Assembly (NCBI RefSeq): GCF_013072695.1
Contig: NZ_LXUK01000005.1
Location: forward strand, 62,001 to 126,000
Source of the DNA: Acinetobacter sp. Ac_5812
GTDB lineage: Bacteria > Pseudomonadota > Gammaproteobacteria > Pseudomonadales > Moraxellaceae
DNA length: 64,000 nt
Direction: 5' to 3'
Shown here in pieces: positions 17,597 through 26,410 of this stretch. A program made the translations under genes and the position numbers. Below the pieces are notes generated by a model. The model was not told the DNA's origin. It made no database searches and saw nothing but the letters and a program-made list of their open reading frames with translations. Positions within the stretch are counted from its first letter, which is position 1. Each line of letters opens with the position of its first letter.

Positions 17597-18088
17597 ATGA
17601 AGCAATTTCAACCTTATATTTATGGCTTGGCGGCTATATTGAGCTATCTCCCAATAATGAGCTATGCGGACAATGCTTGGAGTGGCTATAGTGGGGTAGA
17701 GCGCCGTTCCTCTCATCAGACTACTCCTGCCTATCAGCAGCCTACACAAGATCCATTTGCGTTCTCAAATCAGCGTTATACGCCGACAGCGCCACCGAAA
17801 GGTTATTACTACCAACCCAATCAAAATAATTACTATCCTCATCCGAATCATCGACCGGGTGTTCGTGTCGAATATTATCCAGACACCCAATATGATCGCA
17901 GTTACCGCCGTGAGTCTTTTGTGGTAGGCAATGAATTACCTGGTGAATTCCGCAGTGATCGATATGTGCTTCGGGACTGGGGCAATTATTCATTGCGTGA
18001 ACCGCCGCGTGGCCGACATTGGGTGGTCGTGGATGGACGTTATCTTTTGGTGACTGATGATAATTTTACCATTGAGATTATTCGCTGA
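17597..18088 (+). CDS. RcnB-domain secreted protein, copy 1
   Basis: The 163-aa protein starts MKQFQPYIYGLAAILSYLP with a signal peptide ending near SYADNAW. A long Tyr/Pro/Gln-rich linker (residues 28-100) precedes a C-terminal RcnB-type domain with NELPGEFRSDRYVLRDWGNY, LREPPRGRHWVVVDGRYLLV and DDNFTIEIIR. RcnB is a periplasmic protein that modulates nickel/cobalt efflux in E. coli; many homologues are of unknown role. ATG 17597 is chosen because AGGGAG lies just upstream and it begins the signal peptide; an upstream frame extension to 17543 is not needed. A second RcnB-domain gene follows. Confidence 0.8.
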   Translation: MKQFQPYIYGLAAILSYLPIMSYADNAWSGYSGVERRSSHQTTPAYQQPTQDPFAFSNQRYTPTAPPKGYYYQPNQNNYYPHPNHRPGVRVEYYPDTQYDRSYRRESFVVGNELPGEFRSDRYVLRDWGNYSLREPPRGRHWVVVDGRYLLVTDDNFTIEIIR

Positions 18089-18241
18089 TGTTTGAGGGTT
18101 TTTTAAAATTTAGCAGCTAGCGGATTCTTCATAATTTCTCGCTATTCATTACAAAGCTTTGCAATGTCGCGGGTTTTATTCATGCTTTCTCCTTGAGTTT
18201 TTCTTAATCTGATTTCAGATCGAAAAATAGAGGATTAAATC

Positions 18242-18613
18242 ATGAAGAAGACAGCAGTATTACTGGTATCAACACTTATGCTAGGTGTTTCTGCCTCAGC
18301 CATGGCAGATTCAAATCGTTGGAATCATGATCATAAGGATCGTTACGACAACCGCTATGATCGTTATGACCACCGTTATGATCATCGAGAACAACCACGC
18401 TGGTCGAATAGCGACCGTGGTAATCATTATGGTCAACGTATTAACTTCAAGCGTGGTGAGCGTTTACCTTCAGAATTCCGTAGTAACCGTTATGTAGTGT
18501 CTAACTATCGTACCCATCGTTTGTATCAGCCACCACGTGGTTATAACTGGATGCAGGTTCAAGGCAAATATGTGTTGGTGGACTCGAACTATCGTGTCTT
18601 CCGAGTTGCATAA
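18242..18613 (+). CDS. RcnB-domain secreted protein, copy 2
   Basis: The 123-aa protein has a clear signal peptide (MKKTAVLLVSTLMLGVSASAMA), then a short repetitive His/Asp/Arg/Tyr-rich segment with repeated RYD units at about residues 33-50. The C-terminal RcnB domain reads RGERLPSEFRSNRYVVSNY, LYQPPRGYNWMQVQGKYVLV and DSNYRVFRVA. The His-rich segment could bind metal, which is inference. An AGAGGA ribosome-binding site is well placed. It shares the C-terminal domain with the gene 150 bases upstream but has a different linker, so the pair arose by old duplication. A strong terminator follows. Confidence 0.85.
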   Translation: MKKTAVLLVSTLMLGVSASAMADSNRWNHDHKDRYDNRYDRYDHRYDHREQPRWSNSDRGNHYGQRINFKRGERLPSEFRSNRYVVSNYRTHRLYQPPRGYNWMQVQGKYVLVDSNYRVFRVA

Positions 18614-18626
18614 CAAATGCATAAAT

Positions 18627-18655
18627 AAAAAAGCAGGCGATCCGCCTGCTTTTTT
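18627..18655. terminator. Bidirectional terminator
   Basis: AAAAAAGCAGGCG and CGCCTGCTTTTTT arms form a perfect hairpin between the RcnB-like gene and the convergent PsiE-family gene. Confidence 0.9.
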
Positions 18656-18657
18656 AT

Positions 18658-19155
18658 TTATGCCAGTTCGTCATCTTGTGGTCGAGGGGTTTTGTTGGAA
18701 GGCAATTGTTGTTCCTGATCTTTACCTCGGATCACAGAAGGGTAGTTCCACGACGCAAAACGTACCACCAGAATCGCAAACGCTAAAATCAAGATCGAAC
18801 CTGTGGTAATCACTAAATCCATCGATGCTTTATGATTGTGCTGAATATCGGCAATCAACAGACGAGTGAGTGCGGTAATTGCGACATAAATCAAAAAGCG
18901 CACTGGCATATGGTTGGTCTTGAAATAAATCCCGACCATGGCGCCTAATTCTAAATAGATAAACAGCAGCAAGATGTCATCAATGGTGGCGTACTGTTTT
19001 ACCGTTAGAATTTCAATCACGGTATGCACGGCTGACCATGCAATCATACAGCCGATAATAAACAAGGCTAAGTAATGAAAGGCTTCAACTGCGTAGTGAC
19101 CGAAGCGGTCAAGCAGACGAGGTAAGCCTTCAAGTTTTTCTTTAGAGTTCGACAT
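18658..19155 (-). CDS. psiE: PsiE-family membrane protein
   Basis: The 165-aa protein has four hydrophobic helices. The sequence IYLELGAMVGIYFKTNHMPVRFLIYVAITALTRLLIAD in the middle matches the best conserved part of phosphate-starvation-inducible PsiE, where helix 2, a HMPVRF loop and helix 3 occur. Later SMDLVITTGSILILAFAILVVRF is the fourth helix. It is an inner-membrane protein of unknown biochemical function, induced by phosphate limitation and cAMP in E. coli. No Pho box was recognised here, so regulation is not inferred. It stands alone between terminators. Confidence 0.78.
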   Translation of the reverse strand: MSNSKEKLEGLPRLLDRFGHYAVEAFHYLALFIIGCMIAWSAVHTVIEILTVKQYATIDDILLLFIYLELGAMVGIYFKTNHMPVRFLIYVAITALTRLLIADIQHNHKASMDLVITTGSILILAFAILVVRFASWNYPSVIRGKDQEQQLPSNKTPRPQDDELA

Positions 19156-19227
19156 AGAGATTTATATTCTCAACATGATCATTAGAATGTTATGCAAGTT
19201 TTATGCTGATTTTATTATAGCGATAAA

Positions 19228-19262
19228 AAAACTGCCTCAACCAAATGATTGAGGCAGTTTTT
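19228..19262 (-). terminator. Terminator after acyl-CoA dehydrogenase
   Basis: AAACTGCCTCAA and TTGAGGCAGTTT arms with an 8-base loop; T-rich on the minus-strand side. It follows the stop codon of the 593-aa dehydrogenase. Confidence 0.88.
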
Positions 19263-19277
19263 AACATCACGCCAAAA

Positions 19278-21059
19278 TTAAGCTTGGTTGGTGAAGTAAT
19301 CTTCGCTGAAGTTCATGATCAAGTCTGAACCTGCTTTGATTTTCGCTAAACGAGAATCTAATTCAGGCAAGATACGGTCTACAAAGTATTGCGCTAAAGC
19401 AACTTTGTTTTGGTAGAAATCACCAGACTTATCTTTTGCAGCAGCAGCGATTTTTGCAAACATATAGGCAAAGCTGAGTAAGCCCACTGCATGTAAGTAA
19501 TCAACTGCAGCTGAGTTCGGGAAATCTACGTTTTCAGCCGCTTGCTCGATAATGAACTGCGTGATTGCTTCAATTTCAGTAGCAGCGTCTAAAGTTGCAT
19601 CTTTAATGAAGTTCAAATCAGTGTCTAGATCATTGGCGAAGTCACGGATTTCAGTGATGTACTCAGCAATGAATGCGCCGCCACATTTAATGGTTTTACG
19701 ACCAATTAAATCTTGAGACTGAACACCGTTCGTCCCTTCGTAAATTTGAGCAATACGAAGATCGCGGATACATTGTTCCATACCCCATTCACGGATATAA
19801 CCGTGGCCACCAAACACCATTTGTGCATCCAAGGTTGCTTGGAAAGCCGTATCAGTGAGGTAAGCTTTTGCGATAGGTGTTAACAGTGCAACACGGTTGT
19901 TCGCTTGCTTCACCGCTTCTGCATCAGTCGAGAACTTGGTGATATCTAGTTGTTGACCTACGTAAACTGCAAATGCACGAGAAGCTTCGTTGTTGGCACG
20001 TGCGTTAAGTAACATACGACGTACATCACCATGTACTAAAATGCTGTCCGCTGGTTTATTTGGTGATTGAACACCTGCTGCACTACGACCTTGTAAACGG
20101 TCAGTCGCGTATTGTGCCGCATTTTGATACGCAAATTCAGAAGCACCGAGACCTTGGATACCCATCGACAAACGTTCGTAGTTCATCATCACGAACATTG
20201 CAGCAAGACCTTCGTTTTCTTTACCCACGAGGTAACCTTTGGCACCATCAAAGTTCATCACGCAAGTTGCAGAAGCTTTAATCCCCATCTTGTGTTCGAT
20301 AGAACCTGGGCCAACTGGATTGCGCTCACCTAAAGAACCATCTTCATTTAACAGGAACTTTGGAACGATGAATAATGAGATACCACGTGAACCCGCAGGT
20401 GCATCAGGTGTCTTCGCAAGCACAAGATGAATGATGTTTTCAGCGAGGTCGTTATCACCACCGGTGATGAAGATTTTAGTCCCCGTAATGTTATACGTAC
20501 CATCTTCATTAGGTTCAGCTTTAGTTTTGATAATGCCTAAATCTGTACCTGCATGGGGTTCAGTTAAGCACATGGTGCCTGACCATTCACCAGAGTAGAT
20601 TTTAGGTAAATAAGTTTCTTTTTGCTCTTGTGATGCATAGCTGTTTAAGGCCATACCAGCACCCACAGAAAGAAGCGGGTAGAGCATGAATGAAGGGTTG
20701 GTCGCGAATAACATTTCATCAGACAGTACAGTCAGCATTTTTGGCATTGCCTGACCGCCCCATTCTTCATCAGCACCTAAGCCGATCCAACCGCCGTCAG
20801 CGTATTGACGGAATGCTTCTTTGAAACCTGCTGGGGTGAAAACTTCGCCATTTTCCCAACGTGCACCTTCTTCATCACCCGTACGGTTTAACGGATGTGT
20901 CACGTTTTGGGCAAACTTCGCCATTTCTTCTAAAATTGCTTCAGCGGTTGCAGCATCTACATGAGCCAGTTTCTCATTAGACTGCCAAAATTGTTCTGCT
21001 TTAAATACATCATTTAAGATGAATTTCATGTCTGCTAAAGGCGCATTGTAAATTGGCAT
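19278..21059 (-). CDS. Acyl-CoA dehydrogenase, C-terminal-extended type (copy A)
   Basis: The 593-aa protein is longer than classic acyl-CoA dehydrogenases (about 380 aa) because of an extra C-terminal domain of the DmdC/FadE-like group. The FAD signature MCLTEPHAGTDLG is near residue 160 and ITGTKIFITGGDND follows. IRDLRIAQIYEGTNGVQSQDL near residue 430 carries the glutamate that acts as catalytic base in this family. The enzyme oxidises an acyl-CoA to a trans-2-enoyl-CoA, passing electrons to ETF in the cytoplasm. It is 162 bases downstream of a paralogue, with a terminator between, so the two are probably separate units. Chain-length preference is unknown. Confidence 0.92.
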   Translation of the reverse strand: MPIYNAPLADMKFILNDVFKAEQFWQSNEKLAHVDAATAEAILEEMAKFAQNVTHPLNRTGDEEGARWENGEVFTPAGFKEAFRQYADGGWIGLGADEEWGGQAMPKMLTVLSDEMLFATNPSFMLYPLLSVGAGMALNSYASQEQKETYLPKIYSGEWSGTMCLTEPHAGTDLGIIKTKAEPNEDGTYNITGTKIFITGGDNDLAENIIHLVLAKTPDAPAGSRGISLFIVPKFLLNEDGSLGERNPVGPGSIEHKMGIKASATCVMNFDGAKGYLVGKENEGLAAMFVMMNYERLSMGIQGLGASEFAYQNAAQYATDRLQGRSAAGVQSPNKPADSILVHGDVRRMLLNARANNEASRAFAVYVGQQLDITKFSTDAEAVKQANNRVALLTPIAKAYLTDTAFQATLDAQMVFGGHGYIREWGMEQCIRDLRIAQIYEGTNGVQSQDLIGRKTIKCGGAFIAEYITEIRDFANDLDTDLNFIKDATLDAATEIEAITQFIIEQAAENVDFPNSAAVDYLHAVGLLSFAYMFAKIAAAAKDKSGDFYQNKVALAQYFVDRILPELDSRLAKIKAGSDLIMNFSEDYFTNQA

Positions 21060-21151
21060 AATCGTTCCCTTCTACGCACAGTTTCATGTGCAAAGTGATC
21101 AAATAAAACGAACAAATAAATTGAATCGTATAAATTTAGCATTGATTAAAC

Positions 21152-21185
21152 AAAAAAAGGACGGTCAAAACTGACCAGTCCTTTT
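21152..21185 (-). terminator. Terminator between the acyl-CoA dehydrogenase genes
   Basis: AAAGGACTGGTCAG pairs with GACCGTCCTTTTTTT (read on the minus strand), with a T-run after the stem. It separates the two paralogous dehydrogenase genes. Confidence 0.82.
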
Positions 21186-21221
21186 TCTGTGATGAACGTT
21201 GCATCTCATTCTAAACTATGT

Positions 21222-23024
21222 TTAGAAAGCGAAGTGTTCCGCATCAAGTTCAAACAATGGCGCAACGCCAGTTGAAAGTACGTCTACATGCGAGCGAACA
21301 CGTGGCAAGATCTTCTTGAAGTAGAAGCGAGCAGTGGTCACTTTTGCATTGTAGAAGTCAACTTCAGTTGTACCTTCAGCTAATTTCTCTTGAGCAACAA
21401 GCGCCATACGTGCCCATAAGTAAGCAAGCGTGACATAGCCAGAGAAGTATAGGTAGTCAACCGCAGCTGCGCCCACTTCATCCGGGTTTTGCATTGCACG
21501 CATACCGATTTGCATGGTGATGTCACCCCATTCTTTGTTGGCAGCAGCCAATGGTGCAACGAACTCTTGCATTGCAGCATTGTCTTTGTTTGCTTCAACA
21601 AATTTATGGATGATCTTGGTGAAGTCTTTCAACATTGCACCTTGAGTTTGCAAGACTTTACGACCTAACAAGTCAAGTGCTTGAATCTCAGTAGTACCTT
21701 CGTATAAGCAAGCAATACGTGTATCACGTACGATTTGCTCCATACCGTGTTCAGAAATGAAACCGTGACCGCCAAACACCTGTACACCGTGCTTCGCAGA
21801 TTCAGAACCCGTCTCAGTTAAGAATGCTTTTGCGATTGGCGTTAACAAAGACAAAATGTTGTCAGCAAACTTACGCTCTTCTTCAGTTTCGCCTTTTTCA
21901 ACGATATCTGCATATTGAGCCAATAAGTAAACCAACGCACGACCGCCTTCAGCAAATGATTTTTGCGTTAAAAGCATGTTACGAACAGCTGGGTGAACGA
22001 TAATTGGATCGGCATCTTTCTCTGGTGCTTTAGGACCAGAAAGAGAACGCATTGCCAAACGATCTTTCGCATACGCCAAAGCGCCTTGGAAAGATGATTC
22101 AGATGCAGATAAACCTTGAACCGCTGTACCGATACGTGCTGTGTTCATGAAAGTGAACATGCAGTTTAAGCCACGGTTTTCAGGTCCGATCAAGTAACCT
22201 TTTGCTTGGTCAAAGTTAATCACGCAAGTTGCGTTACCATGGATCCCCATTTTGTGTTCGATTGAACCACAACGAACCGCATTACGCTCGCCAACTGAAC
22301 CATCAGCATTGACGTGGAATTTAGGTACGATGAATAAAGAGATCCCTTTCGTGCCTTTTGGCGCACCTGGTAAACGCGCAAGTACGATATGGATGATGTT
22401 GTCAGCCATGTCGTGTTCACCAGCAGAGATAAAGATTTTCTCGCCAGAGATTGCGTAACTACCGTCAGCATTTGGTTCTGCTTTAGAACGGATGATACCT
22501 AAGTCAGAACCTGCATGAGATTCAGTTAAGCACATCGTCCCTGTCCAAACACCTGAAACAAGGTTTGGCAAGTAAGTGTTCTTTTGCTCATCAGAACCGT
22601 GATGTTCTAAAGTACGAACAGCACCGTGAGAAAGACCAGGGTACATGCCCCATGACCAGTTTGCAGTACCCACCATTTCAGAGATAGAAATCCCTAAAGA
22701 GTTTGGTAATGCTTGACCGCCAAATTCTTCATCAGCAGAAAGAGATGGGAAGCCAAGTTCGATATATTTTTGATACGCTTCTTTAAAGCCTGTAGGTGTT
22801 GTTACAACACCGTCATTCCAAGTACAACCTTCACGGTCGCCGACTTGGTTTAAAGGAGAAAGTTCGTTTTCGCAGAAATCAGCCGCTGCTTCTAAATATT
22901 GATCAACCAATTCACGGCTTACAGTGTCTTGAAATGCAGGAAGTTTCGCGTAATGTGCTTCAGCATTTAATAATTCGTGCAATACGAACTGCATATCACG
23001 TAAGGGTGCTTTGTATTGTGGCAT
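21222..23024 (-). CDS. Acyl-CoA dehydrogenase, C-terminal-extended type (copy B)
   Basis: The 600-aa protein shares the full domain order of the neighbouring copy A: N-terminal helical domain, MCLTESHAGSDLG FAD motif near residue 164, ISGEKIFISAGEHDMADN, and TRIACLYEGTTEIQALDLLG near residue 435 with the catalytic Glu. The C-terminal extra domain ends VDVLSTGVAPLFELDAEHFAF. It oxidises acyl-CoA thioesters in beta-oxidation, donating electrons to ETF. The start MPQYKAPLRDM matches MPIYNAPLADM of copy A, which confirms both starts. The two are similar but clearly diverged, as expected for different chain lengths or conditions. Confidence 0.92.
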   Translation of the reverse strand: MPQYKAPLRDMQFVLHELLNAEAHYAKLPAFQDTVSRELVDQYLEAAADFCENELSPLNQVGDREGCTWNDGVVTTPTGFKEAYQKYIELGFPSLSADEEFGGQALPNSLGISISEMVGTANWSWGMYPGLSHGAVRTLEHHGSDEQKNTYLPNLVSGVWTGTMCLTESHAGSDLGIIRSKAEPNADGSYAISGEKIFISAGEHDMADNIIHIVLARLPGAPKGTKGISLFIVPKFHVNADGSVGERNAVRCGSIEHKMGIHGNATCVINFDQAKGYLIGPENRGLNCMFTFMNTARIGTAVQGLSASESSFQGALAYAKDRLAMRSLSGPKAPEKDADPIIVHPAVRNMLLTQKSFAEGGRALVYLLAQYADIVEKGETEEERKFADNILSLLTPIAKAFLTETGSESAKHGVQVFGGHGFISEHGMEQIVRDTRIACLYEGTTEIQALDLLGRKVLQTQGAMLKDFTKIIHKFVEANKDNAAMQEFVAPLAAANKEWGDITMQIGMRAMQNPDEVGAAAVDYLYFSGYVTLAYLWARMALVAQEKLAEGTTEVDFYNAKVTTARFYFKKILPRVRSHVDVLSTGVAPLFELDAEHFAF

Positions 23025-23335
23025 AGCGGGTTCCTCAATACTGGTTAAACCAGAGTTATAATCTTAGTCAATGATAAATGTGCCCAACAGCACCATTTTG
23101 TACTGCTAATCGTGCAACAAGTTATAGTTCGGTACAAGCTTTTGCAGGTCATTTCTTAGTGACTGTGAAGTCAAAGTTTATGGTTCAACCTGTTTAAGCG
23201 TTTAGATTGTAGGTGCTTTTTTGGCTTTTGAGTGAAACTGTAGCGGCAAAATCGTAAGCAGCTGTGTACTTAAAAATCAAGATGCTTTGGCCATAAAAAA
23301 AGGCGCTTTAAAAGCGCCGATGAGGAACAGGGAAA
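23025..23335. other. Intergenic region upstream of acyl-CoA dehydrogenase copy B
   Basis: This stretch holds the minus-strand promoter of the dehydrogenase, which I could not pin down, and a terminator at 23293-23318 for the lipoprotein gene on its right. No ORF, RNA gene or other repeat is seen. Confidence 0.5.
23293..23318 (-). terminator. Terminator after the Spy-like lipoprotein gene
   Basis: GGCGCTTT and AAAGCGCC arms (23302-23318) are followed on the minus strand by TTTTTTT. It lies 18 bases past the lipoprotein stop. Confidence 0.85.
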
Positions 23336-23710
23336 TTAAGTGCTTGCGTTGGCTTGGCGTTTGAACTGTGATTTATCTGGGGTAAAACGAACTTCACAGG
23401 TGCCTTCAATTACACGCTTATTCCATTGAACATTCACGCGTTCTCCAATCCGCTTTCCTTGACAGGCTTGCTCAATCTGGGCACGTTGGGCTTGATGTTC
23501 TTGGCGCATTTGTTCGCGTTGCTCTAAGCGTTGTTCACGTTTGGCTTGCCATTCAGCACGTTGTTCTGGTGTAAGAGGTGCACGTTGCATATTATGGCGG
23601 TGATGGTCACGATCCATTGACTGTTCCGCTGGTGTGGTTGACTGACAGGCCGCCAGACCTAAAACAGAACCGAGTAGGGTGGTCATCAATACGATTTTTG
23701 TCTTGTTCAT
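23336..23710 (-). CDS. Spy/CpxP-like small lipoprotein
   Basis: The 124-aa protein starts MNKTKIVLMTTLLGSVLGLAAC with a lipobox (LAAC) at about residue 22, so it is probably lipid-anchored. It continues with HHRHNMQRAPLTPEQRAEW, a long Arg/Gln/Glu-rich helix (residues 50-85), and a C-terminal strand pair with two Cys residues (QACQGKR, EGTCEVRF). The LTPEQR element resembles the LTxxQ motifs of Spy and CpxP chaperones. It is divergent from baeS-baeR, and BaeSR controls spy in E. coli. An envelope-stress role is therefore a reasonable inference. The start at 23710 gives a normal lipoprotein signal; five upstream codons are also open. Confidence 0.7.
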   Translation of the reverse strand: MNKTKIVLMTTLLGSVLGLAACQSTTPAEQSMDRDHHRHNMQRAPLTPEQRAEWQAKREQRLEQREQMRQEHQAQRAQIEQACQGKRIGERVNVQWNKRVIEGTCEVRFTPDKSQFKRQANAST

Positions 23711-23841
23711 TGTTTTATCCAGCATGATCTGTTGTGATTCGATGGTTAAAGATTAGATAATAAAGATGAAGAAACAATGGAGAGTTTTTTTCGACCATGT
23801 TGGTTACAATCCACAAATAGAACACTATTGAGAATCTGCTT

Positions 23842-25515
23842 TTGAATGTTCGCCGCGTGCCCTTAGCCCTACGCCTGTTTTTAACGGTATTACTGACGAC
23901 CTTGTTGATCGCAACGATTAGCTTGGGGATTTTGCATTGGACCATGCAAAAGAACTTTGCGCGTTATGTGGCCGATGTGGAAATGCAGAAGCTAGACCGA
24001 TTGATTGCCAATTTAGGCAACGTCTATACGGTTTATCATGACTGGGGAAATGCAATTCAGGCGCAGATTCTGCAAATTGAAGGTACGGCAGCACCAGATG
24101 ACTATGACCGCCTGTCTCAGTGGTGGTTGCGTCGTCAGTACGATATTGCCCTACAACAACGTTATTTTAATGACCATACCTTACTTAGCCTATCTCCAAC
24201 GCTGGCACAAAATAATGTCGAGATCAAAAATCGGCAGATATTTAATGATGAAGAATTAAAGATCCTCAAACAAAATTTACCTTCGGAATATCAACCTTTT
24301 GAAGGCTTGCGCTTTCCTTTAAGTCCACGTCAATTCCGTTTAAAGACGGATAGCAAAGAAGATAAACAAGAAAGCAAACTGAATGCGGCACCTGCTGAGC
24401 AGGGCAAAAAGCGCTTTGTCTCGATTCCTGACCGTTTAGGTTTAAGCTCTCGACTGTCTTTATACGATGAGAATCAGCAGTTTATTGTGGGCGAACCTGC
24501 AACGGACCAAATTTCGTTCCGTCCGATTGTGGTGGGCGAGAAGGTGGTCGGTTACCTCGGATTAAAGCCCGTACTGGATCAGGATGATGCTTCTAGTATC
24601 AATTTCTTTAGTAATCAAAAACGATATTTGCTATTGGTCTATGCCTTAACGGTACTTTCAAGTTTGGTTGCGGCACTGTTGATGGCGACTTATTTCAAGA
24701 AACCAATTCAACGTTTATTAAAAGCAACCTTGGAACTGACCCGTGGCAATTATCAACATCAAGTGATGATTAAGCGTAATGATGAGCTGGGTGACTTATC
24801 CAATCAACTCAATCATTTGGCTGATATTTTACATCAGCATGAAGAATCTCGCCGTCAATGGGTATCCGATACCTCACATGAACTGAAAACACCTTTGGCA
24901 GTATTGCAGGCGCAGATTGAAGCGATGCAGGACGGGATTCGTAAGGCGACGCCTGAACACCTGAATGCCATGATGCGTCAGGTCAGTACGTTGAAGAAGT
25001 TAACCCAAGATCTCGCAGACCTAGCACAAGCCGATGCACAACAGTTGAAATGCTATTTTGCTGAAGTCAATCCGTGGGATGTGGTACTACAAGAAGTTGA
25101 AAACTTTAGATCGACGTTTGAACAAAACCAGCTTGAAGTAACATTATCCGGCGAAGGGGCAACCTTATCTTTAGATCGGGATCGCTTTAAACAGATTATC
25201 GTCAATCTGTTAGGGAACTGTGTTCGTTACACCGAACAAGGTGGAAAAATACAGATTCACACTCAACAAGATGAGCAACAATGGATAATGTATGTAGATG
25301 ATAGTCCATTGGGCGTAAATGATGAGCAACTGGCACGTTTAGGCGAGCGCTTCTATCGTGTCGATGATTCGCGTACACGCAGTACGGGTGGTACAGGTCT
25401 AGGTTTGGCCTTGTCGTGTAAGTTGGCACAAGCTTTAGGTGGTTCACTGACTTTCGATCATTCACCATTAGGTGGATTACGTTGTGTCCTGACTTTCCCA
25501 AAATCAATTCAATAA
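23842..25515 (+). CDS. baeS: Sensor histidine kinase BaeS-like
   Basis: The 557-aa protein has a first membrane helix at residues 8-30 (LFLTVLLTTLLIATISLGIL), a periplasmic domain of about 210 residues, and a second helix near residue 262-282 (LLLVYALTVLSSLVAALLMATYF). A HAMP domain follows (LLKATLELTRGNYQHQV). The H box is SDTSHELKTPLAVLQAQIE near residue 343, and the N, G1, F and G2 boxes follow (NLLGNCVRYTEQGG, GERFYRVDDSRTRSTGGTGLGLAL). It phosphorylates the response regulator gene 15 bases downstream. The start is a TTG at 23842, with GTG 23857 as an alternative. It senses envelope stress; in Acinetobacter baumannii BaeSR affects AdeABC efflux. Confidence 0.85.
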   Translation: MNVRRVPLALRLFLTVLLTTLLIATISLGILHWTMQKNFARYVADVEMQKLDRLIANLGNVYTVYHDWGNAIQAQILQIEGTAAPDDYDRLSQWWLRRQYDIALQQRYFNDHTLLSLSPTLAQNNVEIKNRQIFNDEELKILKQNLPSEYQPFEGLRFPLSPRQFRLKTDSKEDKQESKLNAAPAEQGKKRFVSIPDRLGLSSRLSLYDENQQFIVGEPATDQISFRPIVVGEKVVGYLGLKPVLDQDDASSINFFSNQKRYLLLVYALTVLSSLVAALLMATYFKKPIQRLLKATLELTRGNYQHQVMIKRNDELGDLSNQLNHLADILHQHEESRRQWVSDTSHELKTPLAVLQAQIEAMQDGIRKATPEHLNAMMRQVSTLKKLTQDLADLAQADAQQLKCYFAEVNPWDVVLQEVENFRSTFEQNQLEVTLSGEGATLSLDRDRFKQIIVNLLGNCVRYTEQGGKIQIHTQQDEQQWIMYVDDSPLGVNDEQLARLGERFYRVDDSRTRSTGGTGLGLALSCKLAQALGGSLTFDHSPLGGLRCVLTFPKSIQ

Positions 25516-25560
25516 CTTTTAGATCCTCTCGTGTTGAGGATGATGGATAGGATGAAAACC

Positions 25561-26247
25561 ATGAAACATATTATGTTGGTTGAAGATGAGGTTGAACTTG
25601 CACAGTTGGTTCGTGATTATTTAGAAGCTGCTGGTTTTGAAGTCAGTATGTTTCATGATGGTCAAGATGCTTATACTCAGTTTCAGCAACGTAAACCGAG
25701 TTTGATGATTTTGGACTTGATGGTGCCACGCATGGATGGCTTGACCATTTGCCGTAAAGTCCGTGAACAGTCTGATCTACCGATTATTATGGTCACCGCA
25801 CGTACTGAGGAAATTGACCGTGTTTTAGGTTTGAATATGGGAGCAGATGACTATATCTGTAAGCCATTCAGTCCCAAAGAACTGGTTGCACGTGTACAAG
25901 CAGTATTACGCCGTTTAGAGCGTAAAGCAGAGCCTGAGCAAAACGATTTATTCCGTATTGATAAAGCGCAGCAACGTATTTGGTATCAACAAAAAGCACT
26001 GACTTTGACTCCTACTGAGTTCCGTTTATTAGAGTTGTTCTTGGAGCACTTAGGTCAGGTTTATTCTCGTGCGCAATTACTTGATCATATTAACCCAGAT
26101 AGCTTCGATGTAGCCGATCGAGTAATCGACAGTCATATTAAAAACCTGCGCCGTAAGATTTCAGAGGCGGCGGATACAGGCAATCGTCATGAATGGATTC
26201 AGGCGGTTTATGGGGTGGGTTATCGTTTTGAATATCCAGATGAGTAA
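25561..26247 (+). CDS. baeR: Response regulator BaeR-like
   Basis: The protein has a receiver domain with MKHIMLVEDEVELAQLV at the start, phospho-acceptor Asp in LMILDLMVPRMDGLT near residue 53, TARTEEIDRVLGL and KPFSPKELVARV. An OmpR-type winged helix follows, with LTPTEFRLLELFL, DRVIDSHIKNLRRKI and AVYGVGYRFEYPD. EEIDRVLGLNMGADDYICKPFSPKE is very close to the corresponding part of E. coli BaeR. ATG 25561 gives 228 aa and has AGGA nine bases upstream; several earlier ATG and TTG codons are also in frame. It is cotranscribed with baeS, and a terminator follows directly. Confidence 0.88.
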   Translation: MKHIMLVEDEVELAQLVRDYLEAAGFEVSMFHDGQDAYTQFQQRKPSLMILDLMVPRMDGLTICRKVREQSDLPIIMVTARTEEIDRVLGLNMGADDYICKPFSPKELVARVQAVLRRLERKAEPEQNDLFRIDKAQQRIWYQQKALTLTPTEFRLLELFLEHLGQVYSRAQLLDHINPDSFDVADRVIDSHIKNLRRKISEAADTGNRHEWIQAVYGVGYRFEYPDE

Positions 26248-26253
26248 AATATT

Positions 26254-26283
26254 AAAAGCCCTTTATTTATAAAGGGCTTTTTT
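26254..26283 (+). terminator. Terminator after baeR
   Basis: AAAAGCCCTTTA and TAAAGGGCTTTTTT arms with a short TTTA loop, seven bases after the stop codon. Confidence 0.92.
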
Positions 26284-26410
26284 AGTTGAATAAAAAATTG
26301 TCATTATAAATATAAATAGCTATTATTCCTCGCAAAGCCTATATATGGTTTTTTAAAATCCTAAATTTAAAACAGTTTAGATAATAAGTTTATTATAAAA
26401 GGGGTCTCCA

